Shown: positions 1-12,386 of the stretch, one piece after another
Position numbering within the stretch: the stretch's first letter is position 1
Layout: each line of letters begins with the position of its first letter
Assembly: GCA_950295325.1 (NCBI GenBank)
Contig: OX485806.1
Location: 7,936,001-8,000,000 of the forward strand
Length of the DNA stretch: 64,000 bases
DNA from: Polytrichum commune
Taxonomy: Eukaryota; Streptophyta; Polytrichopsida; Polytrichales; Polytrichaceae
Reading direction: 5' to 3'
Notes under the pieces: model-generated
Database searches by the model: none
Told to the model about the DNA's origin: nothing
The model's input: only the letters and a program-made list of their open reading frames with translations
Program-made: the position numbers and the translations under genes

Positions 1-956
1 GTGGGTGCCCATTCCCAAGGACATAATCTTAGGGCCAATTTAGACAACGGAGGAGAAGTGCACCACCTGGTCAAGAATTTCAACCCCAAGACAAGGTTAT
101 TTGGGGCAACGGTTGCTTTGACATACAAGATGAAAAAAAAACAATCAAAAACATGCCTCCAATCCAGTTGGAGTTCTCCAAAGCCAAGCTTTCTTGTCCG
201 AGGGTTTGCGGTTGCCCAAGAAACTTGACCTCCAAAAAACTCCCCTACCAAAAAAATATTGCCATATTGGCGTACCATGTCATTTTTTCATCCACGTTTG
301 AAGTTCTGCACCGGTAAACCCCTGCCCATTTCAAACCCATTTCATAGCCAACCATAAACTTCTTGACCAGTGCACTTCTTCACCGTAGTCTAAACCGACC
401 CTTACTATTCACAAAAACCGTACTCTCATCGGAAACAATGTTTTCACGACTCAAAATGAACCCCCGTTGTGAAGAGGCCTTTGACTAGGTGCACGAGCCT
501 CCCCATGGTAATTTGTTGGAGGTGGAAACGCAAGCTAGGCCCACCTACTTACAACACAACCGGCCTATATATGTGGGAGACGGTCACCAATTGTGCACGA
601 AGAACTAGCTAGCAAAGCTTGGATGGCCACACCTTCCACCAAATAATGGATGCGGTTGAGTGAGGCGTCATTTATTGCATCCCTCCAAACGTGTCTCCAT
701 GTTCCATTGTACTACCTAACCTACTGCCGGGGCTTTGTTGTCTTTTATGGCCCTAGCTACTATCATATACAAAACGATCCGGAAACTTACACCACATGAC
801 GGAGGGAGACTTGGATCGGGCCTTCGTTCGCCCTAAATTATGATAGTATTTAAGGGCCCGTCGACACTAGAGGGTCCATGGGCACATTATGATACTAATT
901 TTAAAGAAAGTATTGTATTTAGTGGACATCACCAAGTCTATTTCTCTTGCTCGAAT
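1..956. other. Intergenic DNA, no gene recognised
   Basis: Only short unrelated open frames occur here. I see no domain, no splice-consistent exon chain and no clear repeat structure. Confidence 0.5.
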
Positions 957-1277
957 ACTACACTAAATATGCCAATTAGTAAGGGTGGGAGATTAGTGAC
1001 GGGGATACTTAATTCGTTTCTGCTATGAAATTAGTGCCACCAAAAGATTTAGGAAGCATTGTTCATCCTAGCACTTGGCGTGAAAGTGTCAGCACTTGGC
1101 ACTATTCATTGAGAAGCATGTGTCACATGCACTAATCACAAGCATGTATGAGCATGAGTTTATGATTTTAGTGGCACTCAATAAAATTTTCAGTCCTTTG
1201 TATCTTTGAGATTTGGCTACATTATGGGTGTGACTTGAATTAGTACTGCCCTCACTAATTGGTCTATTTGGTGTAGT
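957..1277. mobile_element. MITE, family A copy 1
   Basis: The ends are inverted repeats. The left begins ACTACACTAAATATGCCAAT; the reverse complement of the right end reads ACTACACCAAATAGACCAAT, both continuing into an AATTAGT motif. The interior matches the element at 60872-61413: both carry a block around ATGAAATT.GTG.CACCAAAAGAT and a right part ending in GAATTAGTAC before the terminus. It has no coding capacity. The ACTAC ends recall CACTA-type transposons, but a clean 3-bp target duplication is not visible, so the superfamily is inference. Confidence 0.7.
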
Positions 1278-2756
1278 TGTAAACCTAACATAATTTGTCA
1301 TTCTTTGTAAAAAAAGAAAGAAGAAGGTTGTGGGCATTATAGATGTCCAATGTCGCAAAAATTGTCATTTACTAAGTGATTTTTCATCTAGTTTTTCAAT
1401 CAATCATCCATGACAATATCTCATTATAACTCTTTAGGATGTATAATATAGTCAACCTTTTGTCAATAACTAGCATTTGGATGAGCTAAAAGTAAGTTGG
1501 CATGACATAAAATACCACATCCCATAGTATAAAATATTTGGCAGGGATGTGCAAATGGAAGTGATGCGGACCTTAGTTGTCACATCACATCACAAATGAC
1601 GTGATACCCCCTAATGTGGTAATTTTTTTTATTGGAGAAATGTGTTAAAAGAAATTACTCTTTTAGTTGACTCCCCTTGTCACACTGTTCTTAGTAGTCG
1701 ACATTTAAGAAGACATTTAAAAAAAAATCCAAAAAAAATTCCGGACCATTAGATCTTCTTAGATGCAAGGTCTAACAGTCTTGAATTATTTTCAGTTTTT
1801 TGAGTTTATTTCTTGGTTTCGTAGAAGTCAACCAACCAACCAACTACTCTAAATTGACTACTCTTGGTTGATTGCACTAATCACTTTGAAGCATTCGACT
1901 AGTTGGTCGACTTTAAAAAAATATCAAAAAAATCCAAAATATTCGGGACTATTAGATCTTGCATCCAATCATATCCAATGGTCCAAAAAAAATGGGAATT
2001 TTGGAAAATTTTCCTTTGCAGTTGACCATCATGTTGACTACAAAATAGCATTCGACTAACACTTAACTAGCATGTTGACTACGAGGTTGATGCATCAATT
2101 TACCAATGGGTAAATTTTCATACTTACCCCCCAATGATGGATGTTGACATGAAAACATTGTACTTGGGTCCTTTTTAGTGTTGGTTTTTGACCTTTGTCT
2201 CTAGCCAATAATAATAATAATAATTTACAAGGGTCCGTTGGAAATTTTGGTACTATGTCAAAATAGTCCTATTAGTGTGGGTGAGAAATTAGCATGGAAA
2301 TAATTTGTGTGGGCCTCAAGGTCAAATTAACGTGGGTCCAAGACCCCGGGCCTTCCCCTAAGTCTTCATGAAGACTTTCAACCCACATATTGAATATTAG
2401 TTCCAGGACAAAAGCGATATGAAATAAAATAATAACCCACATTATTTTTCCAGAATGACAATCAATATGGCCCACGCTAAATTTCTACTATGACTTTAGC
2501 ATGGGTTGAGAGTTAATGTGGCCCACATTGATTCTCATTATAAGAATTAACATGGGCTCTGGAAAATTATTGTGATTCGTAGAAATAGGAGCATTTAGTG
2601 TACATTCGCATGTTTACACTAGGTGATCTTGTGAATGGGTTTTGCTTACTTGCCAATAGGGGTACTTCATAACTAAATAGACTAGGGGCATGTAATACTA
2701 GTGACTAACGACCAATGACTAGGGCACATTATACTAGTGACAAGTGACCAATGACT
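1278..2756. other. AT-rich intergenic DNA with a local duplication
   Basis: No gene is recognised. A block near 1696-1765 (GTCGAC, then an A-rich run, then ATTAGATCTT) recurs near 1907-1965, so this is an old local duplication. Around 2270-2580 short GTGGGC/GCCCAC words recur in both orientations, perhaps a degraded inverted-repeat element, without clear termini. Confidence 0.4.
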
Positions 2757-3290
2757 AGGGGCTTGTTTACATTGTTGTAAGGATCAATGACCAATGACCA
2801 TGATCACCATTTTCTAAATTTCCTCATTGGTTGATAATGAGTGATGGTCCCACTTCATTTTACACAGTGTCATCAAAAAGACAAATAACCATATCATAAA
2901 TTGAATGAGACAACCACATGGAATCTTACATGTCTACAAATAAATAAGGTTTTTGGTGGCCACCTGGATTTTGTGGCACGAGAACCTAGATAACTTATCT
3001 CAACCAAAAAGGAAGGTGACCATGTAAGAAATTATTCTACTTGTAATAGCTTTGATTTCTTGTAAACTCTATCTTTAATAGAGTAATCTAAAAAAAAGAG
3101 TTTTTCTTCATTTTCATTAAATCATGCTATTGGTCTAAGTCCACATTTAACCATGTCCCATGATCAAGGATTTAAAAAAGTGTTGTGAATATGTATCGGT
3201 CATAGTCTTTGGACCATGACCTTAAAAATATTTGAAACCAATTTTTTTTCATTTGCCTTGGTCATGTTTGTAAAATGGCCTTAAGGTGTG
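2757..3290. repeat. Dispersed repeat H, copy 1
   Basis: Similar to 4399-4884 along most of its length. Shared blocks are a start like GGGC(A/T)TGTTTACA, a middle with CATCAAAAA.AGA and TTGAATGAGA-like text, a CTCA(A/G)C.AAAAA block, and an end around TTGGTCA. The ends are weakly inverted (TGTTTACA versus TTTACAAACATG), so a worn non-autonomous DNA transposon is possible. No coding capacity. Confidence 0.5.
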
Positions 3291-3294
3291 TGAG

Positions 3295-3655
3295 CTTTTT
3301 TGTGGTCACTCTTCGTAATTTGATACCTATGTTTGAGTGGTATATGGCAAGGCTTGAGATGAAGAATAGAGAAACCAAAAAGACATATGTTATGGCGAGA
3401 TTGAATTATGTGCTGAAAATGTAGACACCATCCTAGGTTCAATAATCAACATAATTGGGAGGGCCTATATAATAATTTAAAGAGTAAGAGAATCTTCCCT
3501 TTGAAGCCAAATAACCTTCACATCTTAACTTCAATTTTGAAACTTGAAATGACAATTTTTGGGATTTGCGATTGCTACATGATGAGATACTTCCCCCATC
3601 AATCCAGCGGCCATATTATTTTGTGGAGTTGAAAGTGCTCACAATAGGACCGTAC
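3295..3655 (+). repeat. Dispersed repeat E, copy 1
   Basis: First of six diverged copies in the window. Diagnostic text is a block near GTTTGAGTGGTATATGGCAAG, then CATAATTGGGAGGGCCTAT, then GAATCTTC. The copies are far apart in sequence and none encodes a protein, so this is an old element of unknown class. Confidence 0.6.
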
Positions 3656-4398
3656 ACCTTGTTTTATCACCCTTACAAAGTTATCCGTAAAGTCGCTCAA
3701 AGAGGGATGAAACCGTGGGTTTGATCCTTCTTTGAGAAGACTTTCTATTAAGAGTTCATTAGCTCGTCATGCATTAGAGCCTATTTTGAAAGCTATGTGA
3801 AACTTTTGAGATTTCCTTTTTCCAACCTCAAAACTTTGAGATAGTTTTAGGATTAAAATAAAGCATGTGCATGGGACCCATCATCCTAAATCCCATATCA
3901 GCCTACGCAAGGCTAAAAGGGACCACCTATCCTAACATGATAAGCTAAAAATCCAATTTTAATGAGCCTTAACCACTCTTTGTATATGATAATTTAAGCA
4001 TTAAGAAAAGTTGGTTGACTTTATATTCATTCTCATAAACTCAAGGTTTGGGATTGCCACGATTTCATCTACTTTACTTTATAAATAACTCTATTGTAGA
4101 ACAATGTTCATAATAACCAATGGTTAATTATACTTGGCCAAGAAAATAGTTGCTAGCATCCTTTTGAGGTATGTACTCTATTCATGAATCAGGAGATAAG
4201 TGAACCCCAAACCTATAGAGCTTCACATGTCAATATGTAATAAAATTAAAAGTTATTTGATGATAATTTCAATTTCATCAAAAGTGTATTACATCTACAT
4301 AATATAATAGTAGAAGTTAAAGCTATATTAAAAAACTCTCCAAATATTAAGTCATTTAGGACCAATCCATTTCTATGCAAAATGCGAGTCCAAGGGCA
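3656..4398. other. Intergenic DNA, nothing recognised
   Basis: AT-rich sequence with no coding signature and no repeat I could match elsewhere in the window. Confidence 0.4.
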
Positions 4399-4884
4399 TG
4401 TTTACACTAGTGAACATTTTTCTAAAATCTCGCATTAGTTGAGAAATGAGTGGCGAACCTATTTCGTTTTCCACAAGGTCATCAAAAATAGAAGTGAGCA
4501 CATGTTAATATATCAAGAAATGGATGAGAAAGTGACTCATAATCCTAAATGTCAAAATTGGATATTGTTTGGACATCCCCCGAATTTGCAGTGAGAAAAT
4601 CCAAATGAGTTGTCTCAGCTAAAAACGTTGGTGACAATGTCGATTTTTTTTGTGATAATGTATATTTTAAGTTTTTTTTATTTTTTTTATTAAAAACACT
4701 ACATCCTAGTCGAAGTGCACTTTACACTATGTCATGTAACCAAAGCTATTAAGAAGTGACAATTCTTTAGATTTGAAAAAAAATTGAATCTTCAAACCAC
4801 TGACCATGACCCCAAGAAATCAATTCTTAAATCCATTTTTTTCTCTCATGGCCCTTGGTCACATATGTTGAATAGCCCTAAAGT
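4399..4884. repeat. Dispersed repeat H, copy 2
   Basis: Second copy of the repeat at 2757-3290, alignable from GGGCATGTTTACACTAGTG to the GGCCCTTGGTCACATATG region. It overlaps the start of a 193-codon open frame (4784-5365), which makes that frame less likely to be a gene. Confidence 0.5.
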
Positions 4885-6840
4885 GATAAGTGGCTATGCT
4901 CATAGCCTATTGAGTGCACCAAAAACTCAGTTCAAATCTTGGATACCTACTCGGCTCTTGGGGGGCTTAGGGCCTAGACCCTTGAAAAATGTATGTATGT
5001 CAACATTTGTCATACGTCTATTTGATACAAATATGACAAAGTTCAAGCACATAAGTACTAAGAATGAAATATTGCCATTAAAAAAACCACTTCTTAGTTC
5101 AAACATTGACATGTCATCATGGAGTATAAATTTTCGTATTCTAGAGGTCAAGTGCTTACGTATGATGTTGCTTTTCTCCTTAATGATATTCATTTTCCAC
5201 CAATGGCCCAACCTTGAGTCCATAGTTCCAAATCTTGGGCACCGGATTGGAGAGAGGATTGGAAGTCTAACATATTACTTATATTATTTTGGTCAACAAC
5301 TTTGGACAATGTGGTCAAAGGGATGTCATGATATGGTGTCTCTTGAGGTTGGCACAAACTTTTGAAAAATGTTATTCAATGATTTTGTGTTTGCAATGTA
5401 ATCCAAATTTGGCTATAACTTACCAATGAGAGAATCATTCCTTTCAAACCATGAAGTTTGGTTTAATTTTGTAGTGGTATTTGCATCATTGAATGCCAAT
5501 TTCCAAGCAAAGTTACATTGATGAAATTTTATGACATTACGAAATTGCATGCATACTAATAACATTATTAAGCAACTACATCATGCTTTATTTTCAAAGT
5601 AAGAGGTTGCGATTAAAAATTATATGATAATATATATTTGTTTGTTGAAAAGCTCACAATACACAACTTGAGTGCTTCCCATGCACGGGGATTTAAACGA
5701 CAATTATGCTCACATGATGAACACAATTAAGGAGTTGTGTAATGTGTTGTAAAATATATAGACAAAGCAAACAAGTTCATAACCAATACATCCAACATTT
5801 CATCATACACATAGATTCCAAAACAAAGTGAATATTACATGAGCAACCTTAACAAACTCAAGTGAGGAACGTACTAATTGGCATATGATCTTTGAAGCTA
5901 AGGTGAATATTTTGTGCATTCTTGAAGTTATACTCATAAATATCTCTAAAACATTTTTCTTTTGATTATGTACATTTCAAACTTGAATATATACATAGGC
6001 TTGTGGGACTAGGATTAGGAGGGGTGATGCTGATGAATTTTATTAATAGTCCATCTTGAAAATTTTGGAGGAAATGAAATTGTGTTTAGAACTCAAGAAC
6101 AATGGAGTTATTTGTAAAGTCATAAAAGTGGGGGCCATCTCAAGTTCTATAGAAATTTTAGTGACTTAAACAAATTCAGGTCCAAGGAAAGCCGTTTTGC
6201 TCCAGAGCAACATAACTTCATTGAAATTTTAAGTTATTTCATGAGTTTGATTGTATGTGGGGAATGAACAAGTGGTGAGAGAAACAAAGTGATTCATGCG
6301 CACATAGGTGGCAATAAAATGATTAGACGTTTAGTTAAACAAAAGAAAAACATGTTGGCGCTAAAAACTCAAAGAAACCCGCCCAAAATTTTTGGTAACA
6401 CTCAAACAAAGGATCCTTAGGGGATTTTAGCCGCAGTTCATCCCCAAATTTTATGATACCTATAATGAGTCCTTGAATCTTGATAGAATTGTAATAATAT
6501 ATAGTTGCACTAGGGTTAGGGTATATTTCCATGTGGTATCTTTCCCATCATTTGTGGAGGATAACCTTGGAATTTCCCTTGGAACAAGGTCTTGGGACAT
6601 GGTGAGAGACACATGGATGTGCACAACGAAACATCCCTCCTTGTAGCATATTAAGTTGTAGCCGACACGACTTGAGTCTTTCGAAAATAATGAAAATTCT
6701 AGTGCATGAAAATATCATTGAAAATTACCAAAGACATGATTGGAACACCTCACTCCAAGTTATGTACTTTCTACCATGTTTTATATTGGAAATTTTCTGG
6801 AGTTCTCATGGCTTACATATGTCCAGATAATGGCAAAGGT
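4885..6840. other. Intergenic DNA with an unsupported 193-codon frame
   Basis: The longest open frame (4784-5365, +) has no recognisable domain, begins inside a dispersed repeat, and has a 98-codon frame open on the other strand over the same bases. I read it as chance. The remainder is AT-rich with no exon-like signal. Confidence 0.4.
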
Positions 6841-6920
6841 GTTCGTAGATGTGAACATAAAATGATTAAGCAATGTGCATTCGTCCATGTGGGCCTTGAG
6901 AATATAACCATGGGATGTCC
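6841..6920 (+). repeat. Dispersed repeat G, single arm
   Basis: About 80 bp matching the left arm of the foldback at 7846-8007: AATGATTAAGCAATGTGC, then GAGAATATAACCATGGGATG and TCCCAACC. A partial inverted relative lies at 9188-9240. Confidence 0.6.
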
Positions 6921-7147
6921 CAACCTAATGCAAATTCACATTGCTCACTAATGTTATGAAAGGTTTTAGCAAGTTTTCTTCTTAAAAATGGGTCTACATA
7001 GATCTTTCATGTTTGGGGTTGATTGAAGAAAATAGTATTTGGCTGCAGAGATGCCACCTATCGTAATAGATAACCCTATGCAAACATGCCGCTAATCCTT
7101 AAATGTTGAGAAGATCCCAATGGGGCTTTGTAAACAAGAAAAATAGT

Positions 7148-7172
7148 GTTGTTGTTGTTGTTGTTGTTGTTG
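7148..7172 (+). repeat. (GTT)n microsatellite
   Basis: Eight uninterrupted GTT units. Confidence 0.95.
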
Positions 7173-7474
7173 CCTCCCTCACTTCTCATTTTTTAGACAA
7201 CTAAGGTAAGTGTGCCTAAAGTGGACACTTTCAACATTCCAATGTATGTAGGGGTTTGACGATCCAAGAAGACTTACATTAGCAATCCAAATGAGGAATA
7301 TGAGAGTTGGTCTTGCTAATTTTTTAAAATAGAAGTGAATTACTTATGAATTCTTGAAGTGGTGCTCATGGATTTTCTTATATGGTTTTCTTGTAGACAT
7401 GTACATTTTAGACTTGAAATATGCTTATATTCTAGAAACCATTTAAGATCTCGGACCACTTTAGAACTACATAC

Positions 7475-7686
7475 CTTACACTGATTATCCCAATTAGTGT
7501 GAAGTTACGTAGTGTAATAACGTCTTATTTACGAGTTCAATTTCTACTAACAAAAGTTCAATAGGTTGTTCAGACTTTAGAACATAAGTGACTTTCCTTG
7601 CTAAAATATTACATAATCGTAAAATAGTTATAGCACTACATAACTCCAAATAGTAACACGCACCAATTGGGATAATTAGTGTAAAT
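7475..7686. mobile_element. MITE, family A copy 2 (short)
   Basis: Terminal inverted repeats: the left reads TTACACTGATTATCCCAATT and the reverse complement of the right reads TTACACTAATTATCCCAATT, each followed by (A/G)GTG. About 212 bp, without coding capacity. The ends match the TIR of the element in the polygalacturonase intron (ATTATCCCAATTAGTG). Confidence 0.75.
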
Positions 7687-7845
7687 CGGTTATTCAATAT
7701 GTTGGATTCTCTATAATAAGTAGTACATTTAGTTGATGCCATTCTTACACATGATTGTGTTTTGTTTTGTTTTTTGTTTTTATTTATTTTCTTATCTTTC
7801 AAACTATGTTGTACATAAGTTAATTTTGAGCTATAAACATAATAT

Positions 7846-8007
7846 AATTAAGCAATGTGTGTTTGTTCATGTGGACCCTGAGAATATAATCATGGGATGT
7901 CCCAACCTCTCGCAAATTCAAACTTAATTTGAGTCTCCTTGCACTAGGTTGGGGCATCACATGGTTATATTCTCAATCCCACATAAATGAACACATAATG
8001 CTTAATT
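7846..8007. repeat. Foldback element of repeat G
   Basis: Two arms of about 70 bp (7846-7915 and 7939-8007) are inverted copies separated by a loop of about 23 bp. Both arms read, outside to inside, AATTAAGCA, a TTCAT.TG block, GAGAATATAA, then G.CCCAACCT and GCAA. Transcribed RNA would form a long imperfect hairpin. No protein is encoded. Confidence 0.75.
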
Positions 8008-8018
8008 TATGTGTGTGC

Positions 8019-8056
<38 letters not shown>
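8019..8056 (+). repeat. (AT)n(AC)n compound microsatellite
   Basis: Nine AT units run directly into ten AC units. Confidence 0.95.
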
Positions 8057-8696
8057 TTTACATCAATGAATAACACTTTAATGACTATTTGCAACCAAAT
8101 CCTTACACTTTATTTATTTATTTTGGGCCAATGTTGGGATGTGGAGTTTAACTTTCAACCATATGGATGTAATGTTATATAATTTGTAACCAAAAACCTA
8201 AGTTTAAATAGCATTGAAAGGTTTCCATGCGTTGTATGGATACTCTTCGATGATGAATGGGTATTTGTTTGTAGTTTATTTATTAAGAATAATATTGTTA
8301 ACTGTGGTGGGGGCTAACTAAGGCAAAGATGAGTAAGCACACAACTTAACAACCACGTAATGCAACTTAAAAACATTGTTACACCACAAAATTTACACAA
8401 AGATGGCTCAAGGCCTTTGTATTCTAATGATGGGTTGGGAGTGGCCACACACTTTGTGAACTACTTCTCTCAAAAGCCCAACCAACGGTATCACCAATAC
8501 ATTGCACGGTCTTTTGAGTTACCTACTAAGCGTGACCAAAGTAGTTTATATTATGCATTTTCGTCCTTATACTAGAAATCCCAAGAGCATGTAACATCAT
8601 TCCATGGAAATGCCTATCTAGAGTCATCTATAGTAGTAACTAGGAAATTTTTCCTAAGTTACACTAAAAGTTGCTGGAGACGTAACAAGTATGAAG
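8057..8696. other. Intergenic DNA, nothing recognised
   Basis: A short open frame at 8360-8575 has no recognisable domain and I do not call it. Around 8640-8670 there is a small palindrome (GGAAATTTTTCC). Confidence 0.4.
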
Positions 8697-9087
8697 TACA
8701 CTAAATATTGTATATAGTGTCATATGCTATTTTATGCCACTAACTTATTTAGTGACACTTTCTATGAAGAAGTTTACAAATACTGTCATACAACTTCCTT
8801 TAGGTTCATCCAAACACCGATTATTGGAAACAAAGCTTGGTATAGTTTGCATCCTAACATATTTGTGATGAAATATTGTCATGGATGATTGAAATTTGGA
8901 TGAAAAATCATTTAGTAAGTGATAGTAATTGCAACACCGTAAATCTATAGTCCCCCCAAAAATTACAAGAATGACAAACAATCTTAGATTAACATTTAGT
9001 GTTGGTGATACTACATTGAGGTTTTACAAATAATATTGAGCAAGACAATACTAATTGGTGACACTAAAGACGATGTTTAGTGTAGTG
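8697..9087. mobile_element. MITE related to family A, copy 3
   Basis: About 390 bp with inverted ends. The left reads TACACTAAATATTGTATATA; the reverse complement of the right reads CACTACACTAAACATCGTCT, and both run on into TAGTGTCA. AGTG words recur just inside the ends. The CACTA terminus is clearest here, which suggests a CACTA-type non-autonomous element. The 79-codon frame inside on - is not a gene. Confidence 0.65.
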
Positions 9088-9187
9088 CTTCTTGTTGTGA
9101 CGTTTCAATTTGTGCCTTGAGAATATATTCTCAAACCCTGGACGCAAACCCTTCACTAGGAGACTCAGATTCAGACTGAGCTCCCAA

Positions 9188-9240
9188 CATCCCATGGTTA
9201 TATTCCTAGGGCCCACATATGCTTAGCAATGTTATGCTTT
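9188..9240 (-). repeat. Dispersed repeat G, inverted fragment
   Basis: The text around ACATCCCATGGTTATATTC, followed by CCCACATATGCTTAGCAATG, is the inverse of the 6841-6920 copy. Confidence 0.5.
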
Positions 9241-9399
9241 CTGATTGCTTTGAGGACAAGTAATAATCCTAGGCGGCAGTGACTCTAAAATATGGTACTC
9301 TTTGTTCGGTCTCTCGTGAGTCTGGGCCCTTTGCATATTCTGAGTCACAACCTTGATGGTGACTCCATTGCAAAAAAACTTGTTCATAGATGGAAAAAG

Positions 9400-9770
9400 G
9401 ATTAAGGTGTGTGGGTCTTAAGTGATCATTGTTACCTACGTTTGAGTGATACATTGCAAGGTTTGTCTTATGGATGGACACCGAAATACCATGAGTTATG
9501 ATGAGACTGGACCGTGTGTTCAAAATATAGACATAAATTTAGGTCCAACAATGAACTTAACTGGGAAGGTCTATGTGATCATTAATTGAGGAAAAAAAAA
9601 AGACCCTTCACTTTGGACTCCAGACTTTGATTATGAAACTTAAAACGACGATCTTTGAGAATTGTAAATCACAATTGTTAACTGGGTGGGACAATTCTTG
9701 AGCTTATCCAATGGCCAAAACTATATGTGGAGTTGGAAGTGCCGCACATTGATAGGTCCACATACCATAG
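9400..9770 (+). repeat. Dispersed repeat E, copy 2
   Basis: Diverged copy of 3295-3655. Matching landmarks in order are a GTGTGGGTC block, ACGTTTGAGTGATACATTGC, a GAGACTGGACCGTGTG block, AACTGGGAAGGTCTATGTGA, and a tail with TGTGGAGTTGGAAGTG (TGTGGAGTTGAAAGTG in copy 1). Confidence 0.6.
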
Positions 9771-11030
9771 AAAAAATCGCACTGTAAATTCAAACATGTG
9801 CATAGATGTACTATGTAGGTCGACCTCCATTAGGGCATGTGGTCATATTGTGAGCAATTTTAGCTCAGCCGTTGAATCGAATCGGGAGTTGTATCATCCG
9901 GAGTCTGATTAGCAATTGCAAATCATGAAGACTTTAATCTCAACTTCTACAAGTGAAGTTGAGATGCAACAAAGTGAAGATTTTTGTATTCATTGAAAGG
10001 CCATATAGGTTATCCGAAGTGTTCAAATCAATTCAAATTCAAGGAGAGGGAAACTCAATGGAGAATGCCACGCACATACCAATACAGAATACCACTAAGA
10101 TCAACATGGAGATCACATCAAGGTGGAGCGGAGAATACCTGATGCAATTGCAAGTCAAGAAGCAAGAACAAGAGCCAACACAAGCCGAAAGAGCAAAGAT
10201 CAATGGTAGATACTAAGGAAGTTCACAATGCACCACAATTAGATCGGAAGAAATCTATCACTAGAAACACTAGAGGATCACAAATCACTCGCACTTACAG
10301 TGTTTGTGTTTGCTATCCATATCCTCCTGACCTACCAGATCATGTGTCCAGAGATAATAACAACTCCACAACTTTTATCTTAAAACCCTACCTTTGACAC
10401 CTTACACAACCACTCCAACATGTCCTGCAACACTCTACGCTAACTAGGCACGAGATCTGTTCCAAGGGAAACACGATGCTTGGGGTCACAATGACCTGCA
10501 CCACAATCACACCCCATCAACAACAATATACACAAAAATACGACCACTCCCCACCATCACTATGGAGGCACCCGAAGTTAGCACATCATGAGGGCAAACA
10601 ACAAGCACATACTCACAGACAAATCCATAACACACATACCTAGTGGACTGCAACAAACCGCATAGACAAGCATTACGAGTCATGTGCCAACAAATGGAGT
10701 CAATACTACTCTCAAAACCTTGACTCAACACATCAACACCGTAGTCCATAATTCACAAGCCCCTCCAACTAGGTTTGCACACAACTCCCACCTAGTCGAG
10801 ACAACTACACATGTAGCAACAACAAAAGCATAAACAACACGTCGAAGCCAAAGGTACCGCAACAAACCAATCACCAAGCTAGAGCTGCTACGAGAGGCCA
10901 CCATAGCAACTAAGAGAGGAACTCGTAGCCACCCAAAGTCAAGAGGAGTGATGTATAGGAGAGAAGCCACCACCGAATGGCTAGACGTAGCACACACCAC
11001 AAAACACATGACGAGCCAGAAAGAGCTAGA
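9771..11030. other. Intergenic DNA of different base composition
   Basis: From about 10.4 kb the + strand becomes C/A-rich, and long open frames appear on - (10507-10749, 10725-11201). They read as low-complexity Val/Ser/Cys-rich text without a recognisable fold. The long frames are explained by few A+T stop codons on that strand. No gene is called. Confidence 0.4.
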
Positions 11031-11276
11031 GGGCGATATCACTGAAGGATTCATACCAGGAGTTTCAGCATGAGGTACAAAGCCAAAAATAAGGACAACA
11101 ACTGATGACCCCCAAAGGGCAATATCACCGATGGATTCATACCAAGAGTTTTGGCATGAGGTACAAAGCCAAAAATAAGGACAACAACTGATGACACCCA
11201 AAGGGTGATATTACTAAAGGATTCATAGCATGAGTTTCAGCATGAGGTACAAAGCCAAAAATAAAGACAACAAAAA
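11031..11276. repeat. 86-bp tandem repeat, about 2.9 copies
   Basis: Units start at 11031, 11117 and 11203, each beginning GGG(C/T)(G/A)ATAT. Each contains GGATTCATA, GCATGAGGTACAAAGCCAAA and a GACAACAA block. The third unit is cut short near 11276. The spacing is exactly 86 bp both times. Confidence 0.9.
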
Positions 11277-12386
11277 GCGAGCATGCAACACAACCCAAAC
11301 CAACATAAGACCTTGACATGGATACGCAACTTGAAGATGTCTCACTTGAGAGGGCAAATACCTCACTCCAATTTTCCATGGCCCATAGCACCGAATCCTC
11401 CCATCAAGAAGTGGCATCGAGCACCTAGCCGAAAGCACTCTACCAACAATCCAATGCCAGAATTCAAGGGCCGAAGACATGTCGGTGAGCTAAAACGCCA
11501 AGAGGAAGAAGGTTGATGACTATACCGCCACTTTCATATTCGTTCAGTACATGGAAACACACTAAGATGAAAGATAGCCGTCCTAAGCATAGACATGATT
11601 GGTCAAATGTGGTTGTGTTTTAAATGTGTTTTCAACATGGAAATACTCCTTTTGTCTTAAAACAATTATCCGTGTTCCTAACTTTGGCAAGATTTAAGGC
11701 GCGTTGATCATTGACTGAGTAGTTATAGGTATGACTCTTAAAATAGAAAAAAACAACTACTCCGAAATGCCCCCGGAAGTTGCACTGTCAAAAGATTTTT
11801 TGATGATGAAAGTTTGGCGTGAAAATATTTGACTTTGAGCCTCAAATTTCTAGCCGGGCAGATAAACTGGACAATCACGTTGGGACAAAAAAATCCGGGA
11901 GGTAGGACAATCATTTTGGGACGGAGGGAGTAACATATTATAGGAAAGAGGGAGGACAAGGAATTCTCAAGCCTAGGGACATCATGTAGTTTGGATTTTG
12001 GTTACAAACAAACCCAACAAAACACTCAAGGAAGACTCAAAAGGTGATTTTTGTATCGTCTAGGTGTCTCAGATAAGTTTAACTAAGACATACATAGGTT
12101 TATTTTAGATTGTTTAGGGTTCAGACAAATAATTCACACACATTTATTCATGAATAAGAGTTTAGAGTCTCTCAGCAACAACACATGCATTTAAGACAAT
12201 CACTAAATCTCACATTGTTTACTCATGCAATAATTTGACAGTGAGTTCATTCGACTTGGACCTTGTGCGGTGCTCAAGCATAGGCACGAACATTATCCAT
12301 AGTCTTGCACAAAGTATCCCCATTTTGTCTTATATTATTTAGCCTTTTTTATTTAACTTGAGACTACCATGCAATCACCCTTATAA
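11277..12386. other. Intergenic DNA, no gene recognised
   Basis: The A/C-rich composition continues to about 11.5 kb and then returns to AT-rich. Short open frames on both strands lack domains. Near 11925 the phrase GGGACGGAGGGAGTAA recalls a Stowaway-type MITE end, but I could not find a partner terminus. Confidence 0.4.

Noticed and set aside
4784-5365. 193-codon open frame on +
   Set aside because: No recognisable domain; it starts inside dispersed repeat H and another long frame is open on the opposite strand.
10507-11480. Overlapping long frames on -
   Set aside because: They fall in a C/A-rich stretch where stop codons on - are rare, and part of the text is the 86-bp tandem repeat.
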